Source: Mya arenaria (lineage: Eukaryota > Mollusca > Bivalvia > Myida > Myidae). From it: a stretch of DNA of 64,000 nucleotides. Positions 33,006 through 45,209 of the stretch are shown here, one piece after another. A program made the translations under genes and the position numbers. Under the pieces are notes generated by a model. That model worked only from the letters and a program-made list of their open reading frames with translations, ran no database searches and was not told the origin of the DNA. Location: positions 12,741,560-12,805,559 of the forward strand of contig NC_069135.1 of assembly GCF_026914265.1 (NCBI RefSeq). The letters run 5' to 3'. The first letter of the stretch is position 1; the number at the start of each line of letters is the position of its first letter.

Positions 33006-34289
33006 TGTATGATCAGATGTATTTGTAGGTAAAAAAGTATAAAATAATTGTTTACCATTAAAATCGGAGAGAAGCAGGTATATGATATATAGACTTCATT
33101 CATATGAATAATTAAATAGTTAATGCATAAGTACCTGTGTACTTGTAAGTCATATAAAGTGACCCTTTAATCTGAGTCATTAGTTCGTAATCGGATGTAA
33201 ATAGAAGGAAGGTACATAGTTATTGTTCTCTACCTTTTGAATTGCTGACCTAGTTTCAGTGTCAGATACCGTAATACAATCTCGTTTACCAGATCAATGA
33301 TACAATGCATACAACATCTAATATTATCATTATCAAACCTCTGATACATGAGATATAACCCTAATATTTACATACGCACTTGATATTCTGTACGATAAAA
33401 CATAAACCGGTCGCCATTTCGAGACCTCTGTAGGCGGAATTTAGCGAGAAATACCTGGGCCATGCATATGTAAAACACATATGAAAAAGTCTTGATATTT
33501 TTTTTGATAAACGCGAAAATATTACCATCAAAATCATTATTTCAAGAAAAAAGAAAGAAAGAAAAAAAGAAAATATTTATGTACGACTTGATTAGTATGT
33601 TCGTGCGTACATAGAGTAAGTACTCTCGTTCGCGATTTTGCATATTATCCAAGAAGCCCTAGCGCGATTCCTGGATTCATAACATCGCGGGTCACGTGAG
33701 CGTTCATACTATATGAAAACAAGAACCAAGGTTAAGGTTAAAACATTAATTATTGGCAACAAAAAATAAAGAGCTATTAAAAGCAAACCTTATGTTAACC
33801 ATTAAAATACATAAATAACTGTTAATGGTGAACGCAATGAAATACTACTAAAAGTGCTGGTAATTTGGTACAGATATTGCCATGACACCCTCTCCAGAGC
33901 TTGAAAACTTGACTAACAATGCCTTGTCTGATGTCAGCTGTCAAAACACGGTATAACATCAGTTTGTGATGACCATTGAACTGGAAAAGTAATCATCACA
34001 AGATATGGATGAAAGCTAAGGAAGATGGAAAACTAAATGTGAGAGCCATTTAGGCCTCCGAATCTCAATGACAAGTTTCAGATATCGGAAATGACTCTTC
34101 AGTGACAATCCAGATGAATTGCTTAAAATTTCACAAGCTTTATTCAGATGGTCTTCTCGATCGATTCGACAACTGCTGCCGTTGAACCCTACTTGATTAA
34201 TTATCACTTTCAAAGTTTTAACAGAGGAATGAATTAATTTTGCCATAGAAGACTCACGCAGTGCATGCAACAATCAATAAAATAAGTTT

Positions 34290-34765
34290 GTAAAGGCTTT
34301 GACTTTCATGAACACACAATTGGCAATGGAGCTGCCAAGGAACTACGCAATGCTCTTAAAGAATCAAAACGCGTCCAAGATCACATGAGACAATGCATAG
34401 ACTTACACCTGTTGAAATAGTACATCAATCAGACATATGACGATTTAGCGAACTTGGTGTAGTAGCCGTCTACCAAATTGCTGGAAAATGCACTTTTCCG
34501 AGGTATCTTGCAGATAATGATAAACTGATTGGCAAAAGAAATGCGTGATAACGGTTTCTAATGCGGTCTGTCTTTGAAACAGGAGCATATGTGACACTAA
34601 GTAGTGACCGGGATATCAGCGATCTCAACTCCTATCTTGGGATCATGCAGACCACACAGCAAGGAGGCCAGTATGTGGACTTGTAAGCGATCGAAACGCT
34701 GTGTACGTGATGCGCCATGGGTTGGGTCGTCGGAGGCGGGGAAGAAGGCCGACTTGTTGTAAAGC
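34290..34765 (+). pseudogene. YtcJ-like amidohydrolase pseudogene (copy C)
   Basis: The longest surviving stretch of the amidohydrolase: GFDFHEHTIGNGAAKELRNA, then RFSELGVVAVYQIAG, then VFETGAYVTLSSDRDISDLN followed by SYLGIMQTTQQGGQYVDL and a stop. These match the YtcJ order H-x-H.IGD.A / D..RFAELGV.AS.Q / L..AGV.LA.GSDWP. Near 34760 it is joined by a deletion directly to the last third of the 311-codon ORF. Confidence 0.75.
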
Positions 34766-34925
34766 AATTTTCAAAGAAATTCGTTCACAGATGGAAACAT
34801 TTTTACATTGCGCGAACCAAACTTCATACAGAAAAGACGAACAAAACGAAGAAATTTTGAGGTCGAATTGTGTCATTGGAAAAAAACGAAAAAATAATAG
34901 CTCAATGAGATATTTTCTGATATGA
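34766..34925 (+). pseudogene. Fragment of the 311-residue ORF (copy C)
   Basis: Encodes AIFKEIRSQMETFLHCANQT and about 25 further residues that match positions 242-290 of the intact ORFs. The start and both motif regions are missing. Confidence 0.85.
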
Positions 34926-34945
34926 ATAAAAAGCAAACATGACAT

Positions 34946-35570
34946 AGCAATACATAATAATAAGTTGGTGACCTTGAAATAAAAGCATAAAGTTTTAAAA
35001 AGGTTACACATTGGAAAAAGTATTTACATAAACCGTTTATTCCTATAGTTGACATTCCACTATATAATGGTTTGTTCTTTAAAGAATATACATTAAGAAT
35101 AATAATAGTATACATTTTAAACAGTAAAGTTGAAAGTAGCACTATGTACACGGGAATTATAGCATAATAGTAATGTGTAGATGGTAAAAAACTATCGCTT
35201 GCTAGCAAAAAGTACTAAATTTATCATGTTATTTAAAGTACTGATATATTTTGCTCACATTATCAAAAACAGTAATGCACACAGGTATGCTTGCTCATAT
35301 GATTGGGGCAATCCCAACCTTCAGGCAGCAATCCAAATCTCTTTAATGTCTTTAATATCAGCACCTACCCCTGAATAAAAGATGTACATCGTCAGACTTT
35401 ATTAGAAATATTCCGAAAACACACAAGTAGTTGCATGTGCTCGATATATTTTTATACTTTGGAAACTCGAAACAAAAAAGAACAACTATTATTTTTATAA
35501 AGTTCAAATTTATAACAGATTAGTTGCACATCAGGTGCTGATCAGTCTTCTAAATTCCATGTAGTTTTGA
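34946..35570. other. AT-rich DNA without recognised features
   Basis: No similarity to the other copies beyond the short word AATAGCTCAATGAG, which recurs at 38350. No coding signal. Confidence 0.4.
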
Positions 35571-35574
35571 AAGC

Positions 35575-37330
35575 ACCGTATTTCCTGAAATGTTGGCAAT
35601 TGAACTCTTTAAAGAGATTTTCATAAGTTAAGGTGTTATCATTGAAAACAATGTATTTGATCTTTTATTTTTTCGGTGTTTGTCTTGCTACAAAAATGCC
35701 AAACAACATGACAGTAAATGAAATTGGATCTGATAAAACGTTTTAATAAGCTTAGTTTTGATTGCCAAAATTTGCTAAGTCTTTGAAGGATATTAAGTTG
35801 CTTAGATGTTTTGTAAACATTTTAAAATTTAATTTTGTGCATGGAAGCTAAATTACATGTAAATATCTTCTTCAACATTTAAACGTTTAACTTGCTCTTC
35901 ACAAACAAGTGCATTAAGCTTCTCAAAAATGAGATCATGGGGCAGCCATTCGAATGCTTTTTAGCGGTCCATTAGAACGGCATCTTCATATTTATTATAA
36001 TCAAGAACCTTTCCAAGTCTTCCATCAGCCTAATCCACCAGTCTTAAAGGCCTTCCACAGTGAAAACGTCGTTTGAAGGACCAAAACTAAAAATGTTTAA
36101 AAGTTTATTATTCATTTAGTTTTCAGGTTCAATATTTAGCAAGCATAATTCATGTATCCGCTGCAACATGTGTAGCTGTAATTGGGAAGTGAGGAAGAGG
36201 ATTTTATCTGATTTTCAATAAAAAAAACAACAACATTTACATATTTTCGATATGGTCTTAATACAAAATGAATATGTTTTGTTTCAAAATTGTGAGAACT
36301 ATCCAATCAACAATGCCTTGAGGCTTTGTTGTGATTGCAGCTATTTTAAAAATATATTTGCATTTTTGACAATAGGAAATGAATTGCATCCACTATTCTT
36401 CATTTTTTTTTATTGAATAACTTTCCTAATTGAAAAATCAAATACTCTCAATATGTATCTGAAAAAGTACAGAAACAAGCACAGTAGCCAAAAGTTTAAA
36501 CATAAACCCCGTTTAATGGCACATGGTAGACGCCAAATACATATAACACAAGAAACATGGCACAACAGCACAAAACTCCATAAATAACACAGTTCATCAA
36601 TACTATATGAAAAAATACGTGTGTTTAATCAAGGATTGTTAGGTACCGCATTGGAACGGTTAGTCAAATGTAAATTTACTGGAGCTTTAAACTGTTTGTG
36701 TGCACAAACTCACTCCAATCGAAAATAAATCATCAAATACTCTCAAGGCATTGTAATTATTTAGTCTGGGACATTTTGACTAAACAAATGGTATACTGTC
36801 GAGAGACTTTTCCGAAAAAATGTGAATCTTTTTTATCCAAAATCTGATAAAATATTCTTTTGTTGAATTTGGTCAACTCCTTACTACCCCTAAACATGTG
36901 ACATGACAAGGAATGTATGTTTTACTCCCCAAAACGATCGTTCCGCAAAACAAAATAAACATGAACATTTGAAAAGCTTTCATTTTTTTTTACCTTCCCC
37001 ACCTACTTTTGCACTGTGTAAGGTGCTTAACGGGGTAGTTTTATATCCATATGTTGTTTTGAAAGCTGCCAGCAAAGAATTATTTTTTACGAAAAATGAC
37101 TAATCAGTTGCATGCTTCTGGCCAGTTCATGATTTTGACATTTATTGTAAAAACTGACTGATATGTAGTTCTTTTCTTTATTGGGGCTATCATTCTTGAA
37201 AATAGAGTTCACTTCTGCTAGCTTAAGACTATCTGAAAATGATCACTGGCTTATGATGTTATTTGCTATGTTTCGGATCAGAACCTTTAGAGTATCTTTG
37301 CCAGCAATGATGATTCTGGAAGTCATCATA
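35575..37330 (-). mobile_element. Decayed LINE fragment interrupted by a later insertion
   Basis: Pieces at 35575-36075 and 37045-37330 on the minus strand match the 27850-29230 LINE (for example LKLAEVNSIFKND near 37210). About 970 bp between them is unrelated and contains the reversed 3' tail described at 36490. More decayed than the 28-kb copy. Confidence 0.65.
36490..36720 (-). mobile_element. 3'-tail fragment of a retroelement
   Basis: Its reverse complement matches 40665-40920: TTTACTGACCGTTCC-like, GGCGGTACCTAACAATTC-like and GGTTTATGTTTAAACTTTT blocks in the same order. A short 3'-end copy of the same family is typical of 5'-truncated retrotransposition. Confidence 0.7.
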
Positions 37331-37381
37331 TCTTTTCCAGTTGCTTTTCTACCTATCAATACATTTTCCAAGCAAGTTGTA

Positions 37382-37760
37382 AGCACCTGTATGTTTTATA
37401 TTCACACTATGTGCCATGTGGCATTGACTTCCACGAGTGTTCTTCAATACTCGACAAATTTGTAAGTTCATGAACGAAATCTTATTATCGGATATGAGGC
37501 TGTTTTTGAACGTACAAACAAAACAAAAAAACATTCTAATTATGAAGCGAAATGCAATATTCAAAGAAATCGACCCACAGATGGAGACTTTCTTCCAATG
37601 CACGAACCAAACTACATACAGAGAAGACGGAAAAGACGGAGAACATTTTAAGTCGACTTGGATCATTCGTAAACGAAATAAAAACGCCATCAGAAACTAA
37701 AGTTGGTTCGAGGCGAAAGCGACATACGTTAAAGAGGAACTAATTTTTATGATACAGTGT
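37382..37760 (+). pseudogene. Fragment of the 311-residue ORF (copy D)
   Basis: Begins at a sequence equal to residue 175 of the intact ORFs (KHLYVLYSHYVPCGIDFHEC), with the PC...C motif kept, and runs to the tail SRRKRHTLKRN through several stops and frame changes. The H-x-E half is absent. Confidence 0.85.
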
Positions 37761-37769
37761 AATAGTATT

Positions 37770-38589
37770 TCATTACGGCATGTTCTTCACACGTTGAAGT
37801 CAAAAGCCGTGATTTGTTTGTCTACAGTTGAAACTCATACACACTATTGATGCTTTTAGAAACATATCGGCTTTTGTTGAAACACATTTTATTACGTATG
37901 TTAAATGTGAGTGTTTACTTTATAAAAACATACACTATGCGTGCACACTGCCTACAATATATGGTATGCATTCTGTGTCAAAACTCGGGCCATTTGAACG
38001 TAAACGTTAATGTGTTGTTTTCCTCAGTTTAATTTTGTGGGCTGGTCTTGTTACTTTGCTGTTCCATATTTGTCAGAACAGTACTGAGGATAATGCAATT
38101 GTTTCGTTGTAGTTTCGTGTTTTAATAAAAGCTGCCCTGTAATGAATGAAGCTAGTTCAAGACTAAAATAAATATTTAAAGAAATAAACTCAACAACAAT
38201 CAGATATGAACATTCAACGAGGAAAATTAAGTTTACTTAAGGCTTAAGCAGACCCGGAACGGGAGGAAAACTGAAGTATCGATGTATTTCATCTTGGGTT
38301 CAAGTTACAAGAATCTCTGTTTAAAGTCGTTAATGTGATAATGGAAAATTAATAGCTCAATGAGGTATTTTCTCACATTTATAAAAAACAAAACATGTTA
38401 TTTTTATTTGCTGTTTATTGTTTTTTACATATTAAGAGATTTGCACTAGCATTAAAATGTCATGATTTAAAATGCTATGTACACAAGTTTAAACATAGTA
38501 AACGATTTCTTAAACATAAAAAATATGAGCAAACATATTGGTAAACTAATCCAAATCCATAAATTGATTATTATGCCCTTTTCACTATA
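37770..38589. other. Tail of copy D and unassigned DNA
   Basis: 37850-37990 matches the copy A tail at 27100-27210. After that nothing is recognised up to the Gypsy fossil. A long terminal repeat was looked for here and not found. Confidence 0.4.
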
Positions 38590-41500
38590 AATCATTTTTG
38601 CACAAAGTCTTGGACACGTTCTGGGGCGTTTCTAGTGCGCGATGAACGTCTCGGTCGTCGAAGTCGTCCTCGCTGTCGGAGCCGTGTAGCCTTATCAGGT
38701 TGAAAAAGGACGAATTGCGGGTGATTGATTTGTTTCCTCTTTTTTCTGTTATCATCGAACCGTTTATTTTTGTAATTGTATATGGCCGACTGTCGAAAGG
38801 TTAGGAGAACTTTTTGTTTTGTGTTGTTTGACAAGTACAGTATCGCCAACGCTAAATGTTTCCGGTTTTGCATGCAATTTTGCGTCCGCATACGATTTCA
38901 TTTTAGCTTTTTGATTTGCGTCATTTTTACGAGCCTTGACTTGCACATTTTTCTTTAAAGGTTTCGATGGTGCAAATGGTAATTTTATTCTAATCTGTCT
39001 TCCAATGATAGTTCTGCTGGACTGTATTTTGTAGTCGCATGTTTTGTAGCTCTATAGTTGCGTACGAATGCATACATGTCTGTGCGCCAATCTGCATTTT
39101 GAGTTTTTGCTGCGCGAATTACTTTTCCAAATGTTTTCATGAAGCGCTCGCATTCTCCGTTTGCTTGAGGCCAGATAGGAGGTCATTTTCTGTGTTTGAA
39201 ACCAAATTGTTTTGAAAAGTCTTGAAAGTCTGCACTATTCATAGGCGGTCCATTGTCATTTCTCAGTACTTCAGGTATTCGATATTCTGAGAATATTTTA
39301 TCAAGCTTCTCAATAACTGATTTTGGATTAAGAGATGTTATTATTTCAAAAATTGGGAATCTTGAAAAGTCATCAATCAAAACGTTAACAAGAAGAGATT
39401 TTCCACCAGGAAATGGTCCACAGAAATCCATACTCACTGAATCCCATGCCTGTTTTAATATTTCAGTCATTTGAAGTGGTTCCCTGGAGTTTTTATCAGT
39501 TGCTGCGAGACAGGGAATACAACTTGTGTAACACAAGTCCTCAACCATTTTGTCCATTTTTGGAAAGTACAGCTTTTCGCGCAATCCGTTTTAAAAGCAT
39601 CCTATTTAGAATTGCAACTAGAAATAAAAGATATATTGAGCACCAATTTTTATGATAAACGTGATGATTTTAATTTTAAAATTATTAATTACCCTTCTTT
39701 AGATGGTGATGTTCCTATTTTACCATCGTATGTTTTTTTATTGCACAGTTAATACGATTGGCTAGAATATGTACAGATGTAAAAAGTTTCAGCTCTCGCA
39801 GTAAACTTATGACGCAAAAACTTCTAAAACAGGGTTTCCGATATTTTAAATTAAGGAAAACTTTTTCATAATTTGTTAATGGTCATTATAATCTCATATC
39901 AAAGTACAATAGTAGTCTTAAATCGCTCATTGCTGATAGTATTGCTCATCCCGATTTTTATGGTGATGTTTTAAAGAAAATTCGTAAAATTAAAATGTTT
40001 CAGCAGGTAGTTGGGCAGATAGACTTAGTGAATTACTTGGATTTTATTTAAACCGTGGATATACAGGCAATATTTTGAAGAAAACTTGCCTTCTTGTTTT
40101 TGAAGATGAATACCTGAAACAAAATATTGGGTTGAATATAGCATCCTTTCATAACTAAACTTTCAGTGCTTTAATTTTTATGAAGAATTTGCTAATTCAT
40201 GTTATCTTTAAAACCGTTTTTGGCGGACACGTGTTGACTGACTCCGAGTGTTTTGGCTGTGACTTAAATTTCTTCAAATATTTTACATTTTCAAATTATT
40301 TGGAAGGAGAGAATAGCATACTAGTCGCTTTTATTTTTAATAATGTTTTTCTTTATTTGTTCCCAATTTTAGTACAATGATGCTTTTTATTATGAAACTC
40401 TATGATCACACAGTTTTAAACCTGTGTGTGATGTTTTTGGTTTCTAACGATGATTGCATCGTATCTTTGAAAAGTATTTGCATTAGGTGCTCTGAATTGT
40501 TTCCCTCCGTCTGCAGATAGAGTTGGGATCTCTAATCATTGAAGTTCTTGGGGTTTACCTTTTCGTTTTTTATTATTATTTGTTTTATTGATAAGTTTCC
40601 TCAAGTTAATGAATACTTTGATAAGATTTATCTTTTGCTTTTTATCTTTATTAAGAATTGTTGGATAAGAGTGAGGTTTGTGCTCATAAACTGGTTTAAA
40701 CCCCCAGTAAATTTACATTTTACTGACCGTTCCAAGGCGGTACCTAACAATTCTTGATAAACATACCAATTATTTATATCTATATATATAGTATTTATGC
40801 ACTGTGCTGTTTGTAGAGTTGTGTGCTGTTCTATGCTTCTTGTTTGTGAATTTGTGTTCTATGTCTATGGCGTTGCCCAGTGCCATTAAACCGGGTTTAT
40901 GTTTAAACTTTTTGCTACTGAGCATGTTTCTGTAGCTTTTTGCATATATATTGCCCTAACTATTCCTGGGTGTCCTTAGTTTGCTATTGAAATAGCCTTC
41001 TGTTGCAACTGTTAGGTAACACCAATATATTTCCATGCAAAAGAACTTCGCCGTTTTCGAACGTCACAACTGTCAGTTCATTTTTCACACGTGCACGTCT
41101 ATCTAGTACCGTACTGGTTTTGTAATTTGATTTCCACGTTTGGCATCACCTGTTGTAGGTCGTTGTCACGGCTTGTCTCATTGATTATGTCCTGCAACGT
41201 CATCGCTTTTGGAACATGATGGTACGTAATAAATGACATGTATTCTTCTGCAATTTATCCTGCGCAGCTTTCTTTTGTCTTTATGACATCAGGGTGCCTA
41301 CTTAGGTAGTCTTACATGTGTGATTCACCTGGCTTGTATATGACATCAAAATCATAGGCTTGTATTTTCACTCGCCACCGTTCGAATCTGGCTGGCGGCT
41401 TGGACTTCGGGTTTTTGTATATGTGTTCAAGCGCTTTTGCGTCTTTTACGATGGTGAATTTGTGTCAAAGGGGTATATATGCCATCGTTCAATAGCCCAT

Positions 41501-43380
41501 ACGTTAGTTTTCTTTTTCGGTCTGAGAGTACCTTTTCTCGATATCTGTCAATGATTTGCTTGCATAGCTAACTACTTTCCCTCCTTGCAGCATGATAGCT
41601 GCTATGCCTTGGCTTGTATTTGCAACAATTTGTGTTTTCAGTTTTGGATTGAAATATGTCATTACAGTTTCACTACTTAGATCGTATTTTAGATTGTCAC
41701 TAACTTTTTGTTGTCTTTCTTTCCAAACGAATTTGACATCTTTCTTCACGAGCATTCGCAAGGTTCTGTCGTTGTTGAGTAGTTTGGTATGAATCTGGAG
41801 ACAAAGTTTTTCATTGTGAGGAACCTTCTTACTTCTGATGCGTTTTGTGGAGCAGGTGTGTTCTTTATTATTTCAAACCTTTTCTTGTCAGCAAAAAATC
41901 CATTTTCACTGAAAATATAGCCGAAGAATTCAAGCGTTTTCTGGTTGAATTCACATTTCTGTTCGTTTATTTGTTCAGTATGAGGTCTTTTTCCTGTAGA
42001 CGTCGTAGGGCGGCTGCCAGTATACTGTCGTGTTGCTCCTGCGAATTGCCATGCACGATTATGTCATCGCTGATGTTTTGTACACCTTTAAGCCCTCAAG
42101 TGAGGTTCGTTTTGCATTTTGAAAAACTTCTGATGCACATGTTAATACAAAGTTTAGTCTTTTGTAACGTCTCATGCCAACATGTGTATTGAATGTGGTT
42201 ATGATGCGTGATTTCTTCGAGATTTCAAGTTGATGATATCCATGAATTAAATCTGATTTTGAAAATATTTTTGAACCATTTAAGTCCACAATTAGATCGT
42301 CAATTGTTCGTATAATGTGTCGAGTCCTTTTAATGGTTTCGTTAGGAAGCGCATGTCTACACAGATACGAATTTCATTGTTTTTGCTCTTCGGTTTCGGT
42401 GCTACGACAATCGGTGATACCTTCGTATCCGTTTTGTTTAATTTTGGCTTCGGTTTCATGGAGTTGTATGCTTTTTCATCAATGACATTTATCAATGACC
42501 CTGTGTCTACGAGCATTTTTAAGGCATGACCTTCGACTTTGACTTTGATTGTAGGTCGCTTGCAGGATATTACTGTCTTGTTTGAATTTATTGCAAATCC
42601 AAACGCTAATTCGTTACTGCTCATATCATTATCCGAAATTTCACCGTCAGAACATGTATCGGTACCTACTGTATGCACTGGCTTTGACTGCTTGCGTTTT
42701 GAACGACAAACAAGCTCAAAATGATTTCGTTTCTTGTAAACATTACATATTTTACCGGCAGCGGGACATTGGCCATTCACGTGTGGATATTTCTTACCAC
42801 AGTTTCTGCAGCGTTGTGTTTTCTGTTGCGACAGACGGTAAGTGTTGGTAGACTGTCGTTGTTAACGATGGTTTGGTTTTTGCTTTTGCCTGATTGGATA
42901 GGTGTTGTTACTGTTGTTGTGGTTGGTTGATTGTTCTATCTCGTTTGCGTTTTTGTCGGATAGTTCTAGAGATCGCGCTTCTTTGATTAATTCGTCTAAA
43001 GACATTTCTGATCTGAGCGCTTTGCGCCTTAGTCTTGACGTACAGCCTTGTATGATTTGTGAACTTATTTCCTTGTTTGTGTTTGCAAAGTCGCAGTGTT
43101 CTCCAAGCTTTCTGAGACTTGTGTGGAAACTGTCAAAGTTTTTTGAGATTCTTGCTTTGCCTGTCGAAACTTGTACACTTCGAATTCAATACTTTTCTTG
43201 GGTGCAAAATACTGAGTTAGTGCTTGCTTTGCAGCGTCAAAACGTTTCATCGACGTCTGGAAGTGTTGTTAAAATGTCATAATCATCTTTACCAGCGTAG
43301 TGCAAAAGTAACGCTCTTGTCCACTGCTGTTTCAGTGACATTGAATGATGGGAATACTGGTAGTCCTTGAGCCATTTTTT
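38590..43380 (-). mobile_element. Broken Ty3/Gypsy LTR retrotransposon fossil
   Basis: Parts recognised on the minus strand, from 5' to 3': gag with a zinc knuckle (about 43375-42700), aspartic protease (about 42500), reverse transcriptase and RNase H (about 42300-41500), integrase (about 41250-41035 and 39584-38592). The element is split by another retroelement at about 39590-41010. Its frames are interrupted in several places, roughly half a dozen or more. Long terminal repeats were not identified on either side, so its age cannot be set from them; the decay suggests an old copy. Confidence 0.85.
39590..41010 (+). mobile_element. Retroelement fragment inserted in the Gypsy fossil
   Basis: The left part encodes NFYDKRDDFNFKIINYPSLD, a phrase I associate with the C-terminal region of a widespread reverse-transcriptase family of marine invertebrates whose clade I cannot fix (possibly Penelope-like). 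Decayed matches follow to about 40100. The right part (40665-40920) is a conserved 3' tail with CTGGTTTAAACCCCCAGTAA and ACCGGGTTTATGTTTAAAC; its reverse copy lies at 36490-36720. Orientation is opposite to the Gypsy fossil. Confidence 0.65.
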
Positions 43381-43976
43381 TGGTAAATAATCAGTCCTAC
43401 TAATTGATTACACAGCACAGGTTTTTTACACAGTTAGTCCGCTTTTCATGTGTTTAACATTTTTATCCTTGCTGCCATTTATATGTATCATCTGATAATA
43501 ACCCGGTATCACATAGTCCGGTATGGTGTGATTTCGGGTACAGGGCGATACCGGGTACCGGGATTTAGCACCACCACTTTTTCTTTGGGTTAAATTGTGG
43601 TCAGAGTTATTTCCCTTATAACAAAATTTACCATTTATTATATTTTTTATTTTTGTATCACAAAAACACTATCAGAAAGGTATTCATACTGTTAATAATT
43701 ATCCTCCACATAATCAAAGAAAAACAATCATTTCTAATTTATCTGATGTTCTAGCCGTGTTACGTTTGCAATTAAAACAATATTTAAGTTAAACTAGTAG
43801 TGTAGTCCACCTAAATGCCCGTCACTGGCGTCAGCGAGTCTTTTGAAGATTTATTTTAGTATGACAGACTCATGACAGCGGAACAAGAATACATAAGAAA
43901 TGTCAAAATAATGAAAAAGAGTATCCCTGATCGCTCATTATTGTAGCTAGGTTCTCCTGTCACCGAGTCCAGTTGT
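43381..43976. other. DNA between the Gypsy fossil and the 43985 element
   Basis: Contains short GC-rich words (ACCGGGTACCGGG near 43550), no coding signal. 43860-43976 may be the continued 3' flank of the LINE at 45210-47110, split by the 43985 element. Confidence 0.4.
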
Positions 43977-43984
43977 GCTTGAAC

Positions 43985-45118
43985 CATACATGTGATAATT
44001 TTTTGGGTCGATTCCGGGACACTTGTCGTAATGTCAACGTACACTAGGGGGTCCGGGGGCATGCCCCCCCCTGAATTTTTTTTAAATGGGGAACGTCTGT
44101 GGTGCATTCTAGAGCATACCTGGGGCTATTTTAGTTGTTTTTAACGTCAAGAAAATGTACCTATTTTGACTGCCAAGACGTATAAGTTTGTTTTTTCTGC
44201 ATTTTCTTGAAAAAATAAAACCACCAGATATTCTCCCAGGCTTTAAATGAAGTGCTAACCAGGAGGATATGCAGTCTACTTTCGGTTTCATCAAAACAGG
44301 AAATAAACAACTACAGGCACAGGCACCTGTTTTTGAGAACATGCGACGTGTCTGTCACGTGAGGAGAAAGACCCGCGGTTTCTGCAGGGCGTGATATTTG
44401 TGGGTTTGAACAAGAACATCGACTGAAGGATTTCAATTTTATTGCGTTTTATAATCATACCAGCATGAATTAATAAAAATGAATACAATAGATTTTCTAT
44501 GTGTAATAAGTATTTCAATATACACAACGATAGTTCGAAAAAACAGTTCAAAACACTAAAATTCCTTATAGACGCGTAAGTTGTTTAAAGTTATTTAAAG
44601 TATAACGATGTATCGACTTTGAAATTTGAATGCAATATGGGATGTTTTCCGTGTTTTAATTTTGTTTTTTTACTCATTTTGTCACTTTCTTTGAACTTAC
44701 CATCATGCTCGTTTGTCGGTTAAATGTGTGAAAAATATCAATTCATCAATTAAAAGCTATCATTCATAAAACCAAACAAATCCATATGAAAACAATGAAT
44801 TTGTATACAAGAACCCTCCCCGACTCGTTAAGCACAACAATAGGCCAATAGATCAATTATCGGGTGATTGACGATGACCTCAACGACACATGTACCAATT
44901 AACGAATTAGTGTCAACATGTCCTGTGTTTTACGACCAGTGTCCCGGACAGGCAAAATAGCTGACTTACATTGGTAAAATTAAGATAATCGATTCCAAGA
45001 TTTTTTTTTCCGTTTTTTTTTATGACTTTCCGGGACAAACATGCACCCTCCGTGACTCCGTGACAGAGATACGATTTCCGGGATAATCCCGGACGTCCGG
45101 GACGTTATCACATGTATG
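43985..45118. mobile_element. Non-autonomous DNA transposon, 1134 bp, 8-bp target duplication
   Basis: Inverted ends CATACATGTGATAA and TTATCACATGTATG. Flanks 43977-43984 and 45119-45126 are both GCTTGAAC. Subterminal CCGGGA-rich stretches occur near both ends. No transposase was recognised. An 8-bp duplication fits hAT or P superfamily elements; the ends do not decide between them. Confidence 0.8.
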
Positions 45119-45209
45119 GCTTGAACCCACGAAGCAAGAACGGTCTGAACACCTCAGTGGCACCTATCTGTCTGTATATATATGACACAGGACCAATTCT
45201 GGCATAAGG

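Larger units (their letters stand above)
21511..38000 (+). other. Cluster of segmental duplications, copies A to D
   Basis: Copy A is about 21511-27200. Copy B is about 29400-32800, with a DCPS piece at 29912-30800. Copy C is about 33050-34945. Copy D is about 37380-38000. All share blocks in the same orientation. The founding order reads leader DNA, YtcJ-like amidohydrolase 3' part, about 0.4-0.5 kb, then the 311-codon ORF. A and B are closest over the ORF; the leader of B (29420-29911) is closest to C (33590-34040). B is therefore a mosaic. LINE pieces lie between copies. Confidence 0.8.
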
